Notes under the pieces: model-generated
Told to the model about the DNA's origin: nothing
Seen by the model: only the letters and a program-made list of their open reading frames with translations
Databases searched by the model: none
Assembly: GCF_002855555.1 (NCBI RefSeq)
Contig: NZ_PKRT01000001.1
Span: 496,001-560,000, forward strand
Source of the DNA: Novosphingobium sp. TH158
GTDB lineage: Bacteria; Pseudomonadota; Alphaproteobacteria; Sphingomonadales; Sphingomonadaceae
Reading direction: 5' to 3'
DNA length: 64,000 bases
Shown: positions 8,814-17,609 of the stretch, piece by piece
Layout: every line of letters begins with the position of its first letter
Numbering within the stretch: position 1 is the first letter of the stretch
Made by a program: the position numbers and the translations under genes

Positions 8814-9637
8814 TTCAGCTCCATGGCCCGCGCGTAAAGCATCTTGCGATCAAGCCCGGTGGCCTTGGCCACTTGCGCCGCGGCCTGGCTGGGCTTGGCA
8901 TCGACCATCGCCTGCCTGAGCAGCGCATCGATATCATGGTCCTCCGGCTCGGGCGGCAGCGGCGGCGCGATGACCAGGACGATCTCGCCCTTCGGCGGAT
9001 GGGCCCCGTAATGCGCGGCAAGTTCCGCGGCAGAACCGTTGCGACATTCCTCGAACTTCTTGGTCAGCTCGCGCGCCACGGCAACCTCGCGTCCGGGCAG
9101 CAGGTCGCCGATCGCATGAAGCGCATCGACCAGCCGGGGGGCGGTTTCGTAAAGCACCAGCGTTGCCGGAATGGCGGCGAGCTCGCGCAAGGCATCGCGC
9201 CGCGCCTTGTCCTTGGACGGCAGGAAACCGGCGAACAGGAAACGGTCGCTGGCAATGCCGGAAAGCGTGACGGCCATGATCGCCGCGCTGGCTCCCGGCA
9301 GGCTGGTAACGGGAATGCCCCGTTCCCGCGCCAGCCGCACCAGCTTGAAACCGGGGTCCGAGATCAGCGGCGTGCCGGCATCGCTCACCAGCGCCACGGC
9401 CTGCTCGCTCGCCAGGCGCAGTAGATGCTCTCGCGTCTCCTCGCTCGCATGATCGTCATAGCGGACAAGCTTCTGTTTTATCCCGAGATGATTGAGCAGC
9501 TTGCCCGTAACCCGGGTGTCCTCGCAGGCTATCGCCGATACGCCACGGAACGTCTCTATGGCTCGCAAGGTTATGTCACCAAGATTGCCAATCGGCGTAG
9601 CGACAATGTAGAGCCCGGGGGAAAGTGGCGTGTCCAT
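8810..9637 (-). CDS. rsmI: 16S rRNA (cytidine(1402)-2'-O)-methyltransferase RsmI
   Basis: SAM-dependent enzyme that 2'-O-methylates C1402 in the decoding centre of 16S rRNA. The 275-residue protein has the tetrapyrrole-methylase fold: LYIVATPIGNLGDITLRA at the N-terminus, ACEDTR, VSDAGTPLISDPGFKLV and TSLPGASAAIMAVTLSG. First gene of the rsmI-yraN-gshB-dedA operon, divergent from the LpoA-like gene; the two starts are only 38 bases apart, so promoters must lie within or overlap coding sequence. Confidence 0.95.
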   Translation of the reverse strand: MDTPLSPGLYIVATPIGNLGDITLRAIETFRGVSAIACEDTRVTGKLLNHLGIKQKLVRYDDHASEETREHLLRLASEQAVALVSDAGTPLISDPGFKLVRLARERGIPVTSLPGASAAIMAVTLSGIASDRFLFAGFLPSKDKARRDALRELAAIPATLVLYETAPRLVDALHAIGDLLPGREVAVARELTKKFEECRNGSAAELAAHYGAHPPKGEIVLVIAPPLPPEPEDHDIDALLRQAMVDAKPSQAAAQVAKATGLDRKMLYARAMELK

Positions 9638-9675
9638 CGGGATTTATTGGACCGCCAAACGGGGAGCGGCAAGCG

Positions 9676-10830
9676 ATGTTCGATTGGAATGTGAACAAGC
9701 GGCAGATCATGGCCCTGGGCGCGGTCGCCCTGCTGGCCGGCTGCAAGGTCATTCCCAAGGGCGTGCCGGAAACCGGGCCTGCGCCGACGAGCGAGCCCAA
9801 CGCCAATATCCTGCCCGCAGACCAGCAGCGCCACCGCGTTGCCCTGCTTGTGCCCACCAGCGGCCCGAATGCCGGCATCGGGCAGGCGCTGGCCAATGCC
9901 GCAACCATGGCCCTGCTCGATACCAATGCCACCAACCTGCGCATCACGACCTATGACACGGCTACCGGCCCCTCCTCTGCCGCCACCCGCGCAATCGCCG
10001 ATGGCAACAAGCTGATCCTGGGCCCGCTGCTGGGCGATGAAGTGGCCGCCGTTGCCCAGGTGGCGCGGCCGGCCAGGGTGCCGATCATCTCGTTCTCGAA
10101 CGACGGATCGGTGGCCGGGCGCGACGTGTTCATCATGGGCAGCCTGCCCAACCAGTCGATCACCCGCACGGTAAACTGGGCGCGCTCGCAAGGCGCGCGG
10201 CGGTTCGGGGCGCTGCTGCCCGATGGCGAATACGGCCTGCGCGCAGCGGCCTCGCTCAACACCGCCGTGGCTGAGGCGGGCGGAACGGTTGTGGCCAGCG
10301 AAACCTTCGCCCGATCCAACCCGTCGATCATCAGCGCGGCCAAGCGGTTGAAGGCCAAGGGCCAGTTTGATGCCGTGCTGGTCGCCGATGGCAGCCGCTT
10401 TGCCGTGCTTGCCGCGCCGCAGCTGCGGCCCAAGGGCATCGGTCCGCGCCTGCTGGGCACCGAGCTGTGGAGCGGGGATTCCGCCATCGTTTCAAGCGCG
10501 GCCCTGCGCGGGGCCTGGTATTCGGCCGTCTCGGACGGACGATTCCGCCAATATGCCGACAGTTACCGCAACCGCTTCGGCAACCAGCCCTATCGCATTT
10601 CCACCATGGGTTACGATGCCGTGCTGCTCACCCTGCGCGTGGCCAAGATCTGGAAGCCCGGCACCCTTTTCCCCACCGCCAAGCTCTATGACCGCGAAGG
10701 TTTCCTCGGGCTCGACGGGGTTTTCCGCTTCGGCGACAACGGGGTTGTCGAGCGCGCGCTCGAGGTGGTGGAACTGCGGCAGGGCGGCGTCAGCGTGGTC
10801 AGCCCCGCCCCGGCACGCTTCGCCCCTTGA
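9676..10830 (+). CDS. penicillin-binding protein activator, LpoA-like lipoprotein
   Basis: Lipoprotein of 384 residues with a signal peptide ending in lipobox LLAGC (Cys at about residue 23), then a type 1 periplasmic-binding-protein fold starting RVALLVPTSGPNAGIGQAL, with LILGPLLGDEVAAVAQVAR and PIISFSNDGSVAG. This fold is the C-terminal domain of LpoA, the outer-membrane activator of PBP1A, and is shared with amino-acid-binding proteins. The ATG at 9676 follows GGGAGCGG. I infer a role in cell-wall synthesis; an orphan solute-binding function is the alternative because no ABC transporter genes flank it. Confidence 0.85.
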   Translation: MFDWNVNKRQIMALGAVALLAGCKVIPKGVPETGPAPTSEPNANILPADQQRHRVALLVPTSGPNAGIGQALANAATMALLDTNATNLRITTYDTATGPSSAATRAIADGNKLILGPLLGDEVAAVAQVARPARVPIISFSNDGSVAGRDVFIMGSLPNQSITRTVNWARSQGARRFGALLPDGEYGLRAAASLNTAVAEAGGTVVASETFARSNPSIISAAKRLKAKGQFDAVLVADGSRFAVLAAPQLRPKGIGPRLLGTELWSGDSAIVSSAALRGAWYSAVSDGRFRQYADSYRNRFGNQPYRISTMGYDAVLLTLRVAKIWKPGTLFPTAKLYDREGFLGLDGVFRFGDNGVVERALEVVELRQGGVSVVSPAPARFAP

Positions 10831-10903
10831 GGCACCGGGCCTGACGATAAGTTTCGCTGCCCGCTTGCGCGCGGATTCCTGCCCGTTCTAAGACCTTGGA
10901 CCT

Positions 10904-12892
10904 ATGTCCGACGACCTTTTTGAAGCCCTGCCCAAGTCCGCCGCCGGCGAAAGCTATGACGGCTCCGCGATCGAGGTGCTCGAAGGGCTTGAGCCTGTGC
11001 GCCGCCGCCCCGGCATGTACATCGGCGGAACGGACGAACGCGCGCTGCACCACCTCGCCGCCGAAGTGCTCGACAACGCGATGGACGAGGCGGTGGCGGG
11101 CCACGCCAACCGCATCGAAGTGACACTGGAAGAAGGCAACCGGCTGACCATTACCGACAACGGACGCGGCATCCCGGTTGACGAACATCCCAAGTATCCC
11201 GGCAAGTCCGCTCTGGAGGTGATCCTCACCACGCTGCATTCGGGCGGAAAGTTCTCGGGCAAGGCCTATGCCACCTCGGGCGGCCTGCACGGCGTCGGCG
11301 TCTCGGTGGTCAATGCGCTTTCCACCCTCACCCGGATCGAGGTGGCGCGCAACAAGGAGCTGTTCGCCCAGGAATTCTCGCGCGGGTTGCCGACCGGGCC
11401 CCTGCAGCGGCTTGGCGGCACACCCAACCGGCGCGGCACTTCGGTAACCTTCATTCCCGATGGCGAGATCTTCGGCGAGGACGCGAAGTTCAAGCCGGCG
11501 CGCCTGTTCAGGCTGGTCCGATCGAAAGCCTACCTGTTCGCCGGCGTCGAAATCCGCTGGAAGTGCGCCGCCAGCCTTGCCTCCGAGGATGTCCCGGCAG
11601 AGGCGGTGTTCCAGTTCCCAGGCGGTCTTGCCGATCACCTCAAGGAACAGATCGGCGCGCGCGAATGCGTGACGACGCAGTTCTTTTCCGGCACGCAGGA
11701 TTTCCCCGGCGAGGAACAGGGCCGCGTCGAATGGGCAGTTGCCTGGCCGCTGTGGTCCGAAGGGTCCTATTCCTATTACTGCAACACCATTCCCACCCCC
11801 GATGGCGGCACGCATGAAGCGGGCCTGCGCGCTGCGCTGACCAAGGGCATCCGCGCCTTCGCCGAACTCGTCGGCCAGAAGAAGGCCAAGGACATTGCCC
11901 CGGAAGACGTGGTGACCGGCTGCGAGCTGATGCTTTCGGTCTTCATCCGCGATCCCCAGTTCCAGAGCCAGACCAAGGACCGGCTGACCAGTCCCGAGGC
12001 GGCGCGCATGGTCGAGAACGCGGTGCGCGATCACTTCGACCATTTCCTTGCCGACAACATGGAGCGCGGAAAGGCGCTGCTCGGCCACGTGCTTGAACGC
12101 ATGGACGAGCGTCTGCGCCGCAAGGCCGAGCGCGAGGTCAAGCGCAAGACGGCAACCAATGCGCGCAAGTTGCGCCTGCCCGGCAAGCTGACGGATTGCA
12201 CCGGCGAAGGCGATGCCGAAACCGAACTGTTCATCGTCGAAGGCGATTCGGCTGGCGGCTCTGCCAAGCAGGCGCGCGATCGCAAGACGCAGGCGATCCT
12301 GCCGATCCGCGGCAAGATCCTGAACGTTGCCAGCGCGACGGCGGACAAGATCCGGGCAAACAGCGAAATCGGCGATCTCGGCCTCGCCCTGGGCTGCGGC
12401 TTCCGCAAGGACTGCAACCCCGATAACCTGCGCTATGACCGGATCGTCATCATGACCGACGCCGATGTTGACGGCGCGCATATCGCCACCCTGCTGATGA
12501 CCTTCTTCTTCCAGGAAATGCCCGAGGTTGTCCGTCGCGGTCACCTCTACCTCGCGCAGCCGCCGCTCTATCGTCTCACCTGCGGCAAGGAATTCGCCTA
12601 CGCCCGAGACGAGGCGCACAGGGCCGAACTGGAAGCGGGCCGCTTCAAGGGCAAGAAGGTGGAAGTCGCGCGCTTCAAGGGCCTTGGCGAGATGAACCCG
12701 CAGCAATTGCGCGAAACGACGATGGACCCTGCCAAGCGTTCGCTGCTGCGCATTACCCTGCCCCCCGAATACGAGGGCCGGGCTGCGGTGAAGGACCTGG
12801 TGGACAAGCTGATGGGCCGCGATCCGGCACAGCGCTTCATGTTCATCCAGAACCGCGCGGGCGAGCTTGATCCCGAACTGATCGACGCCTGA
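10904..12892 (+). CDS. parE: DNA topoisomerase IV subunit B
   Basis: ATPase subunit of topoisomerase IV, which decatenates daughter chromosomes with ParC. The 662-residue protein has the GHKL ATPase (RRRPGMYIGGTDERALHHL, EVLDNAMDEA, DNGRGIPVDEH, GGLHGVGVSVVNAL), the transducer, and the TOPRIM domain with EGDSAGGSAKQARDRKTQA near residue 446 and the metal-binding DADVDGAH near 518. PLRGK in GyrB appears here as PIRGKILNV. The size and ParE-type short TOPRIM favour ParE over GyrB. Gene stands alone between the lipoprotein gene and a 324-base gap. Confidence 0.93.
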   Translation: MSDDLFEALPKSAAGESYDGSAIEVLEGLEPVRRRPGMYIGGTDERALHHLAAEVLDNAMDEAVAGHANRIEVTLEEGNRLTITDNGRGIPVDEHPKYPGKSALEVILTTLHSGGKFSGKAYATSGGLHGVGVSVVNALSTLTRIEVARNKELFAQEFSRGLPTGPLQRLGGTPNRRGTSVTFIPDGEIFGEDAKFKPARLFRLVRSKAYLFAGVEIRWKCAASLASEDVPAEAVFQFPGGLADHLKEQIGARECVTTQFFSGTQDFPGEEQGRVEWAVAWPLWSEGSYSYYCNTIPTPDGGTHEAGLRAALTKGIRAFAELVGQKKAKDIAPEDVVTGCELMLSVFIRDPQFQSQTKDRLTSPEAARMVENAVRDHFDHFLADNMERGKALLGHVLERMDERLRRKAEREVKRKTATNARKLRLPGKLTDCTGEGDAETELFIVEGDSAGGSAKQARDRKTQAILPIRGKILNVASATADKIRANSEIGDLGLALGCGFRKDCNPDNLRYDRIVIMTDADVDGAHIATLLMTFFFQEMPEVVRRGHLYLAQPPLYRLTCGKEFAYARDEAHRAELEAGRFKGKKVEVARFKGLGEMNPQQLRETTMDPAKRSLLRITLPPEYEGRAAVKDLVDKLMGRDPAQRFMFIQNRAGELDPELIDA

Positions 12893-13216
12893 CCGGGGCT
12901 AGGCTGAAGCAGCCCGCCAGTCTGTACGCATTGCGCCGGGGCTGTCCTACATCCGGCAATTCTGCAAGAACCACGATCGCTCTTTGCAATCGTGGATGGA
13001 TCGGATGGGCAGAGCGCCTGCCTGCTGCGGAGTTTATTTTTTCCTGCGTGCTTTCGTGAGCGCGAGAAGCGGAAAATGGCGGAATAGTGCGGGCCGGGAA
13101 ACTGGACGCGAGGTTTACACGGTGTCAACCTTGTCAACCTCAACCCGGGAAGCAGATACCGTCCCGCCGATGGCGCGGGACTCGCCTCGGGCACCCAATT
13201 CTGCCAGCATCGCAAG
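12893..13216. other. 324-base intergenic region between parE and acyltransferase
   Basis: No credible gene lies here. Near 12971-12996 a 7-bp stem (CCACGAT/ATCGTGG) follows parE but has no T-run. The right half, about 13030-13145, is copy 1 of the dispersed element described separately. A short T-rich tract at 13035 sits at the left end of that element. Confidence 0.6.
13030..13145 (+). repeat. dispersed TGTCAACCT element, copy 1
   Basis: A roughly 115-base element upstream of the acyltransferase gene. Its right end, 13111-13140, is AGGTTTACA, CGG, TGTCAACCT, TGTCAACCT: one inverted and two tandem copies of a 9-mer. The left end carries TTTATTTTTT. A second copy lies upstream of ppdK (34643-34765, minus strand) with the 9-mers nearly identical and the T-rich tract at a similar distance. 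Both are in the same orientation relative to the downstream gene. Whether it is an operator array, a leader or a small mobile repeat is not known. Confidence 0.7.
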
Positions 13217-14401
13217 ATGTTGCTGACTGCTTCCGCTCTTGGCTTTGCTGCCGCGCTGCTGGTCGCCTGGGGCTTGTTGCGCGCCGGATTCCCGATGCCC
13301 GATGGCGGCGGACGGGCGCAGTCGGTTGACGGTCTGCGCGGTTTCCTCGCCTGCGCCGTGGCTATCCATCACCTGATCATCTGGTTCGGGGCGATTTCAT
13401 TGGGGCGAGGCTGGCAGGCACCCGAAATGCCGCTGTTGAACCAGTTCGGCGCCGGATCGGTGGCGCTGTTCTTCATGATCACTGCCTGGCTGCTCTATCC
13501 GAAGATCGAAAAGGGTCTTGGAGCACGGGACTGGGTGCAGCTTTACGTCGGCCGCGCCTTTCGCATCCTGCCGATGGTGGCCCTCGCCATTGCTGTCGTG
13601 ATCCTGCTGGCCTGGCTTAAGAGCGGCACGGCCTTGACGGCGGAGCAGGTGCCGGGCCTGTTCCTCTGGCTGTTCGGCCTGAAACTGCCGGCTATCGGCG
13701 GGGTGAGCGACGCGGCGCGGATCAATGCCTCGGTGTTCTGGTACCTTGGGCAGGAATGGTTCTTCTATGTCGTGATCCTGCCGCTGCTCTACGTCGCGGT
13801 GCGGCTGTGGATGCGCCTCGCCCGACCGGGCTGGCTGATCCTGTTGCTGCTGGTCGCCAGCTGGGCAGTCTCGATCATCTGGCCGCTGCGGGGCGAGGAC
13901 TATTTCGTGGCGCGCAGCCCCTGGGCTTTCCGCCTGTTCCTGCCGGTGCTGCTGGCCGGCATGGCGATCGCCGCGGTGCTGCGTTCTGGGCTGCTGGACA
14001 GGCTGATCGCCAGTCCGCTGTTCGCCTGGGCTTCGCTCGCCCTGTTCGCGGCTACGGTGTGGTTCTGCCAGTTCCCCTATGGCTGGTCCCTGCCCGGCTT
14101 CCTGCCCTTCATGCTGTGTCTGGCGAGCGGCAGGCATTACGGCGCGCTGCTCTCGGCCCGGCCGGTGCTGCTGCTCGGCAACCTGTCGTTCTCCATCTAT
14201 GTCATGCACCCCGAACTGCTTTACGCCCTGTTCGGGTTCGATACGGCGCTGCGCTCGGCAATGGGGGGAATGTCGGCGCTGGTCACGGTGCCGGCGGTCA
14301 TGGTGGCGGTGGTTCTGCTGGCGGCGCTGGTCCACCTGCTGGCAGAGCGCCCGATGATCGCGCTGGGCAACCGGGTGCGCAAGGCGATCCAGCGGGCGTG
14401 A
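13217..14401 (+). CDS. acyltransferase family 3 (OafA/YrhL-type) membrane protein
   Basis: Membrane-bound O-acyltransferase of 394 residues. After a first membrane helix it has QSVDGLRGFLACAVAIHHLIIWF, the usual acyltransferase-3 start with the conserved Arg and a His in the helix, followed by about nine more hydrophobic helices (for example LFLPVLLAGMAIAAVL, LLGNLSFSIYVMH). Such proteins acetylate or acylate surface polysaccharides, lipids or antibiotics; the target cannot be told. The leader region contains the TGTCAACCT element. Confidence 0.85.
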   Translation: MLLTASALGFAAALLVAWGLLRAGFPMPDGGGRAQSVDGLRGFLACAVAIHHLIIWFGAISLGRGWQAPEMPLLNQFGAGSVALFFMITAWLLYPKIEKGLGARDWVQLYVGRAFRILPMVALAIAVVILLAWLKSGTALTAEQVPGLFLWLFGLKLPAIGGVSDAARINASVFWYLGQEWFFYVVILPLLYVAVRLWMRLARPGWLILLLLVASWAVSIIWPLRGEDYFVARSPWAFRLFLPVLLAGMAIAAVLRSGLLDRLIASPLFAWASLALFAATVWFCQFPYGWSLPGFLPFMLCLASGRHYGALLSARPVLLLGNLSFSIYVMHPELLYALFGFDTALRSAMGGMSALVTVPAVMVAVVLLAALVHLLAERPMIALGNRVRKAIQRA

Positions 14402-14460
14402 CTGCCGCGATGTAGACGCGCTTTACCTAAGGATAAGGGATTTGCCTTAGCCTTGGCCCG

Positions 14461-14964
14461 ATGAAGCTGACCTGCCGCACCCTTGCCCTCGCCCTAGCGC
14501 TCCCCCTCGCCGCCTGCAGCAGCAGCGGCAGCGATGCCGATCAGGCTGCCTTGGCCGAGGAAGCGGTCGATGGCCTCGCCTCCGGCAAGTGGGACATATC
14601 CAGCCGCCTTGCCTCGATGGACCTGTCGCAGGCCGATCCGGACGGGGTCGAACGGGCGCAGGAGATGATGCAGGAAGAGCGCACGAACACCATGTGTCTT
14701 GAGCTCTCGCAGCGCACGTCGCCGCCCGCGACCATGTTCTACCCGGGCAACGAGCCATGCAGCTTCAAGAGCTTCACCATGGCCAAGGGCCGCATTACCG
14801 GCCGGCTGCAATGCGCCAGCGATACCATCGAGCCGGCGCGCCTGACGGGGCATTACGACCAGAAGGCCTTCTCGGTGACCATCATCAAGACGCTGCCCGG
14901 CAACGAAGGCCGGACCACCGAGCGGACCTACTCCACCGGTGGCCGTCACAAGGGCACCTGCTGA
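14461..14964 (+). CDS. DUF3617 domain-containing lipoprotein
   Basis: Lipoprotein of 167 residues: signal peptide MKLTCRTLALALALPLAAC with Cys19 as the acylation site, then a serine-rich linker and a DUF3617-like body (GKWDISSRLASMDL, TMCLELSQ, then a Cys-containing CSFKSFTMAKGRITGRLQC, ending TYSTGGRHKGTC). The family is common in alphaproteobacteria and periplasmic, but its function is unknown. Four cysteines after the lipobox suggest disulfides. It converges with the SnoaL-like gene, 3 bases apart. Confidence 0.8.
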   Translation: MKLTCRTLALALALPLAACSSSGSDADQAALAEEAVDGLASGKWDISSRLASMDLSQADPDGVERAQEMMQEERTNTMCLELSQRTSPPATMFYPGNEPCSFKSFTMAKGRITGRLQCASDTIEPARLTGHYDQKAFSVTIIKTLPGNEGRTTERTYSTGGRHKGTC

Positions 14965-14967
14965 GGG

Positions 14968-15402
14968 CTAGCCCCTTGCGTCGAAGTGCAGGTAGCTGAG
15001 GCGCGATTCCCTGATCCGCCACTGGCCATCAGGGCAGCGGACATAGCGTTCGTGATAGTGCCCGTAGCCGGTATGGCCGATATGCCCGGTCGCCGCCTGC
15101 CGTTCCGCGCTCATCTCCACCCGGTCCTGCATGGCCCAGATGACGTCTGCGGCGTCCTCGCCATCGAAGGTGATCTCGGGATTGTGGACCTGATGCGATG
15201 TCTTCGCATCCTCGATCGAGCCGCGGACCGTCGCGATGGCCTTGTCGCGACCTTCGATGCGGTAGCCGCCCGCGGGGGTGCTATCGAGGACCAGGTCTTC
15301 GGTGAACACGTCTGCCCAGGCTTGCCAGTCCTTGGTGTCCATCAGCCGGCAATAGCGCGCCTTGGTCTCGCAGATCGCCTTCCAGTCCTCAAATCCCGGC
15401 AT
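14968..15402 (-). CDS. SnoaL-like / NTF2-fold nuclear transport factor 2 family protein
   Basis: A 144-residue cone-shaped NTF2-like protein: MPGFEDWKAICETKARYCRL, DWQAWADVFTEDLVLDSTPAGG, then RDKAIATVRGSI and HYHERYVRCPDGQWRIRESRL. This is the SnoaL_4 type with aromatic-pocket residues, found in dehydratases, isomerases and ring-hydroxylating beta subunits. I chose the ATG at 15402, preceded by AAGGGAGCAAGG, over a start 13 codons upstream. Substrate unknown; divergent from the MoxR gene. Confidence 0.82.
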   Translation of the reverse strand: MPGFEDWKAICETKARYCRLMDTKDWQAWADVFTEDLVLDSTPAGGYRIEGRDKAIATVRGSIEDAKTSHQVHNPEITFDGEDAADVIWAMQDRVEMSAERQAATGHIGHTGYGHYHERYVRCPDGQWRIRESRLSYLHFDARG

Positions 15403-15485
15403 CGCCTTGCTCCCTTTCGCTCTTGCAGCCTTGAAAAGCACAACCTAACGCCGCTGGCAAAGCCTCTGAAAGGGACAGATCGCCG

Positions 15486-16328
15486 ATGCGTTTCGAAGGA
15501 ACCAGCAACTACGTCGCCACCGATGACCTGAAGGTCGCGGTAAACGCCGCCGTCCTCCTGCGCCGCCCGCTCCTGGTGAAGGGTGAGCCCGGTACCGGCA
15601 AGACCGTGCTGGCGCACGAAATTGCCAAGGCCATTGATGCGCCGCTGATCGAATGGCACATCAAGTCCACCACCAAGGCGCATCAGGGGCTCTACGAGTA
15701 CGACGCGGTGGCTCGCCTGCGCGATGGCCAGCTGGGCGATGAACGGGTGCATGACATCCGCAACTACATCAAGAAGGGCAAGCTGTGGGAAGCCTTCACC
15801 TCGCCGCAGCTGCCGGTCCTGCTGATCGACGAGATCGACAAGGCAGACATCGAGTTCCCGAACGACCTGCTCCAGGAACTCGATCGCATGAGCTTCGATG
15901 TCTACGAAACGGGCGAGCGGATCGCCGCTGTGGATCGCCCGGTCGTGGTGATCACCTCGAACAATGAAAAGGAGCTGCCCGACGCCTTCCTGCGCCGCTG
16001 CTTCTTCCACTACATCAAGTTCCCCGACCGCGAGACGATGCAGGCGATCATCGATGTCCACTTCCCCGGCATCCAGAAGACGCTCGTCTCCAAGGCGCTC
16101 GAGATCTTCTACGAAGTGCGCGAGGTTCCCGGACTGAAGAAGAAGCCTTCGACCTCCGAATTGCTCGACTGGCTGAAGCTGCTGCTTAACGAGGACATGC
16201 CGCTCGACGTGCTGCAGAATCGCGATCCCGCCAAGGCTATCCCGCCGCTGCATGGTGCTCTGCTCAAGAACGAGCAGGATGTGATGCTGTTCGAACGGCT
16301 TGCCTTCATGGCCCGGCGGCAGAGCTGA
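15486..16328 (+). CDS. MoxR family AAA+ ATPase
   Basis: AAA+ ATPase of 280 residues. Walker A GEPGTGKTVLA is at about 35-45, Walker B VLLIDEIDKAD near 112-122, sensor-1 VVITSNNEKELPDAFLRRC after that. MoxR ATPases act with VWA-domain partners as metal-insertion or maturation chaperones. The partner is three genes downstream (17610). The stop overlaps the next start by one base (TGATG). This subtype pairs with CoxE-like VWA proteins. Confidence 0.92.
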   Translation: MRFEGTSNYVATDDLKVAVNAAVLLRRPLLVKGEPGTGKTVLAHEIAKAIDAPLIEWHIKSTTKAHQGLYEYDAVARLRDGQLGDERVHDIRNYIKKGKLWEAFTSPQLPVLLIDEIDKADIEFPNDLLQELDRMSFDVYETGERIAAVDRPVVVITSNNEKELPDAFLRRCFFHYIKFPDRETMQAIIDVHFPGIQKTLVSKALEIFYEVREVPGLKKKPSTSELLDWLKLLLNEDMPLDVLQNRDPAKAIPPLHGALLKNEQDVMLFERLAFMARRQS

Positions 16329-16759
16329 TGCCTGCGCCTTATACCGGCAGCTGCCAGTGCGGCGCCGTAAAGGCGATAATCTCGGGCGAGCCCATCGCCG
16401 TGCGCCAGTGCTGGTGCCGCCAGTGCCAGAAGCTTACCGGCGGCCCGGCCACGGCCAATGCGATGTTCCTGCTGAAGGACATCGAGATGACCGGCGAACT
16501 GGTCGATAGCGGCTATACGGCGGCAAGCGGCAATGCCTATCGCCAGCTGCGCTGCGCCAGCTGCGGCAACCCGGTGATGGGCGACAGCTCGGGGCGTCCG
16601 CATGCGCGTATTATCCGGTTGGGCTTTCTGGACGAAGGCCATGGCCTGAAGCCGACTGCCGCGATCTGGCTGTCGGAAGCGCCGGACTGGGCGGAGGTTG
16701 CCGAAGGGGTCGAGCGCTTCGAAGGCCAGCCGCCGCCACCGCCCCAAGCCGTCGGCTGA
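16328..16759 (+). CDS. GFA family zinc-binding protein
   Basis: The 143-residue product belongs to the GFA / CENP-V family (glutathione-dependent formaldehyde-activating enzyme-like). Zinc ligands are visible: GSCQCGAVK near residues 6-14, CWCRQCQKLTGG near 28-39, and a later CASCGNPV. Actual formaldehyde-glutathione condensation is doubtful for the family, so I call it by fold only. It is translationally coupled to moxR and followed 3 bases later by the DUF817 gene. Confidence 0.88.
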   Translation: MPAPYTGSCQCGAVKAIISGEPIAVRQCWCRQCQKLTGGPATANAMFLLKDIEMTGELVDSGYTAASGNAYRQLRCASCGNPVMGDSSGRPHARIIRLGFLDEGHGLKPTAAIWLSEAPDWAEVAEGVERFEGQPPPPPQAVG

Positions 16760-16762
16760 CAC

Positions 16763-17605
16763 TTGGCCAACACTGCACATACCCGATTTGGCGCGGTCCG
16801 GGCGAGGCTTGAGGCTTTCGAGCCCCGGCCGGGCTGGCGTGCGTGGCTGTTCGAGTTCCTGCTGTTCGGCTTCAAGCAGGCATGGGCTTGCCTGTTCGGG
16901 GCCTTGATGCTGGCGCTCCTGCTGGGCACGCACCTGTTCTATCCCGCAGGAGCGTCGCTTGCGCGCTATGACTTCCTCACGATAGCCGCGCTGGCGATCC
17001 AGGTGGCCATGCTGGCGCTGCGGCTCGAGACGCTGGACGAGGCGAGGGTCATCCTTGCCTTCCATGTCGTCGGCACAGTCATGGAGCTGTTCAAGACCGC
17101 GTTCGGATCGTGGACCTATCCGGAAGCGAGCCTGCTTCGCATCGGGGGCGTGCCACTGTTCTCAGGCTTCATGTATGCCGCGGTTGGCAACTACATCGCC
17201 CGGGTCTGGCGCATCTTCGACTTCCGCTACTCGGCCTATCCCGCCGTCTGGGCCACCCAGCTGCTGGGCGTGGCGATCTATGTGAACTTCTTTGCCCATC
17301 ACTGGCTGCCGGATGTTCGCCTGGTGCTGTTTGCCGCCATCGGCCCGCTGTTCTGGCGCACCCGGATCCACTTCCTCAACTGGCGATCACATCGCTGGAT
17401 GCCTCTGCTGCTGGGCTGGTTTCTTGTCGCCCTGTTCATCTGGCTGGCGGAGAACATCGCGACATTCTCGAACGCATGGATCTACCCCGATCAGAAGGAC
17501 GGCTGGCAGATGGTTTCGCCATCCAAGCTTGGGGCCTGGTACCTGCTGATGTATATCTCCTTCGTGCTGGTGGCTTCGGTCCACGGCACCCGCAAACCGG
17601 ATTGA
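16763..17605 (+). CDS. DUF817 family membrane protein
   Basis: A 280-residue protein with about seven to eight membrane segments, matching DUF817: FLLFGFKQAWACLFG, LAFHVVGTVMELFKTAFGSWTYPE, FSGFMYAAVGNYIARVWRIF, VYVNFFAHH-like NFFAHHWLPD and IATFSNAWIYPDQ. Function unknown. The start is TTG, since no ATG or GTG precedes conserved sequence. It sits between GFA and VWA genes with 3- and 4-base gaps. Confidence 0.85.
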   Translation: MANTAHTRFGAVRARLEAFEPRPGWRAWLFEFLLFGFKQAWACLFGALMLALLLGTHLFYPAGASLARYDFLTIAALAIQVAMLALRLETLDEARVILAFHVVGTVMELFKTAFGSWTYPEASLLRIGGVPLFSGFMYAAVGNYIARVWRIFDFRYSAYPAVWATQLLGVAIYVNFFAHHWLPDVRLVLFAAIGPLFWRTRIHFLNWRSHRWMPLLLGWFLVALFIWLAENIATFSNAWIYPDQKDGWQMVSPSKLGAWYLLMYISFVLVASVHGTRKPD

Positions 17606-17609
17606 GCTG

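Noticed and set aside
10799-12706. 635-codon reverse-strand open frame across parE
   Set aside because: It is fully antisense to parE, which has all catalytic motifs; high-GC coding sequence commonly opens long shadow frames.
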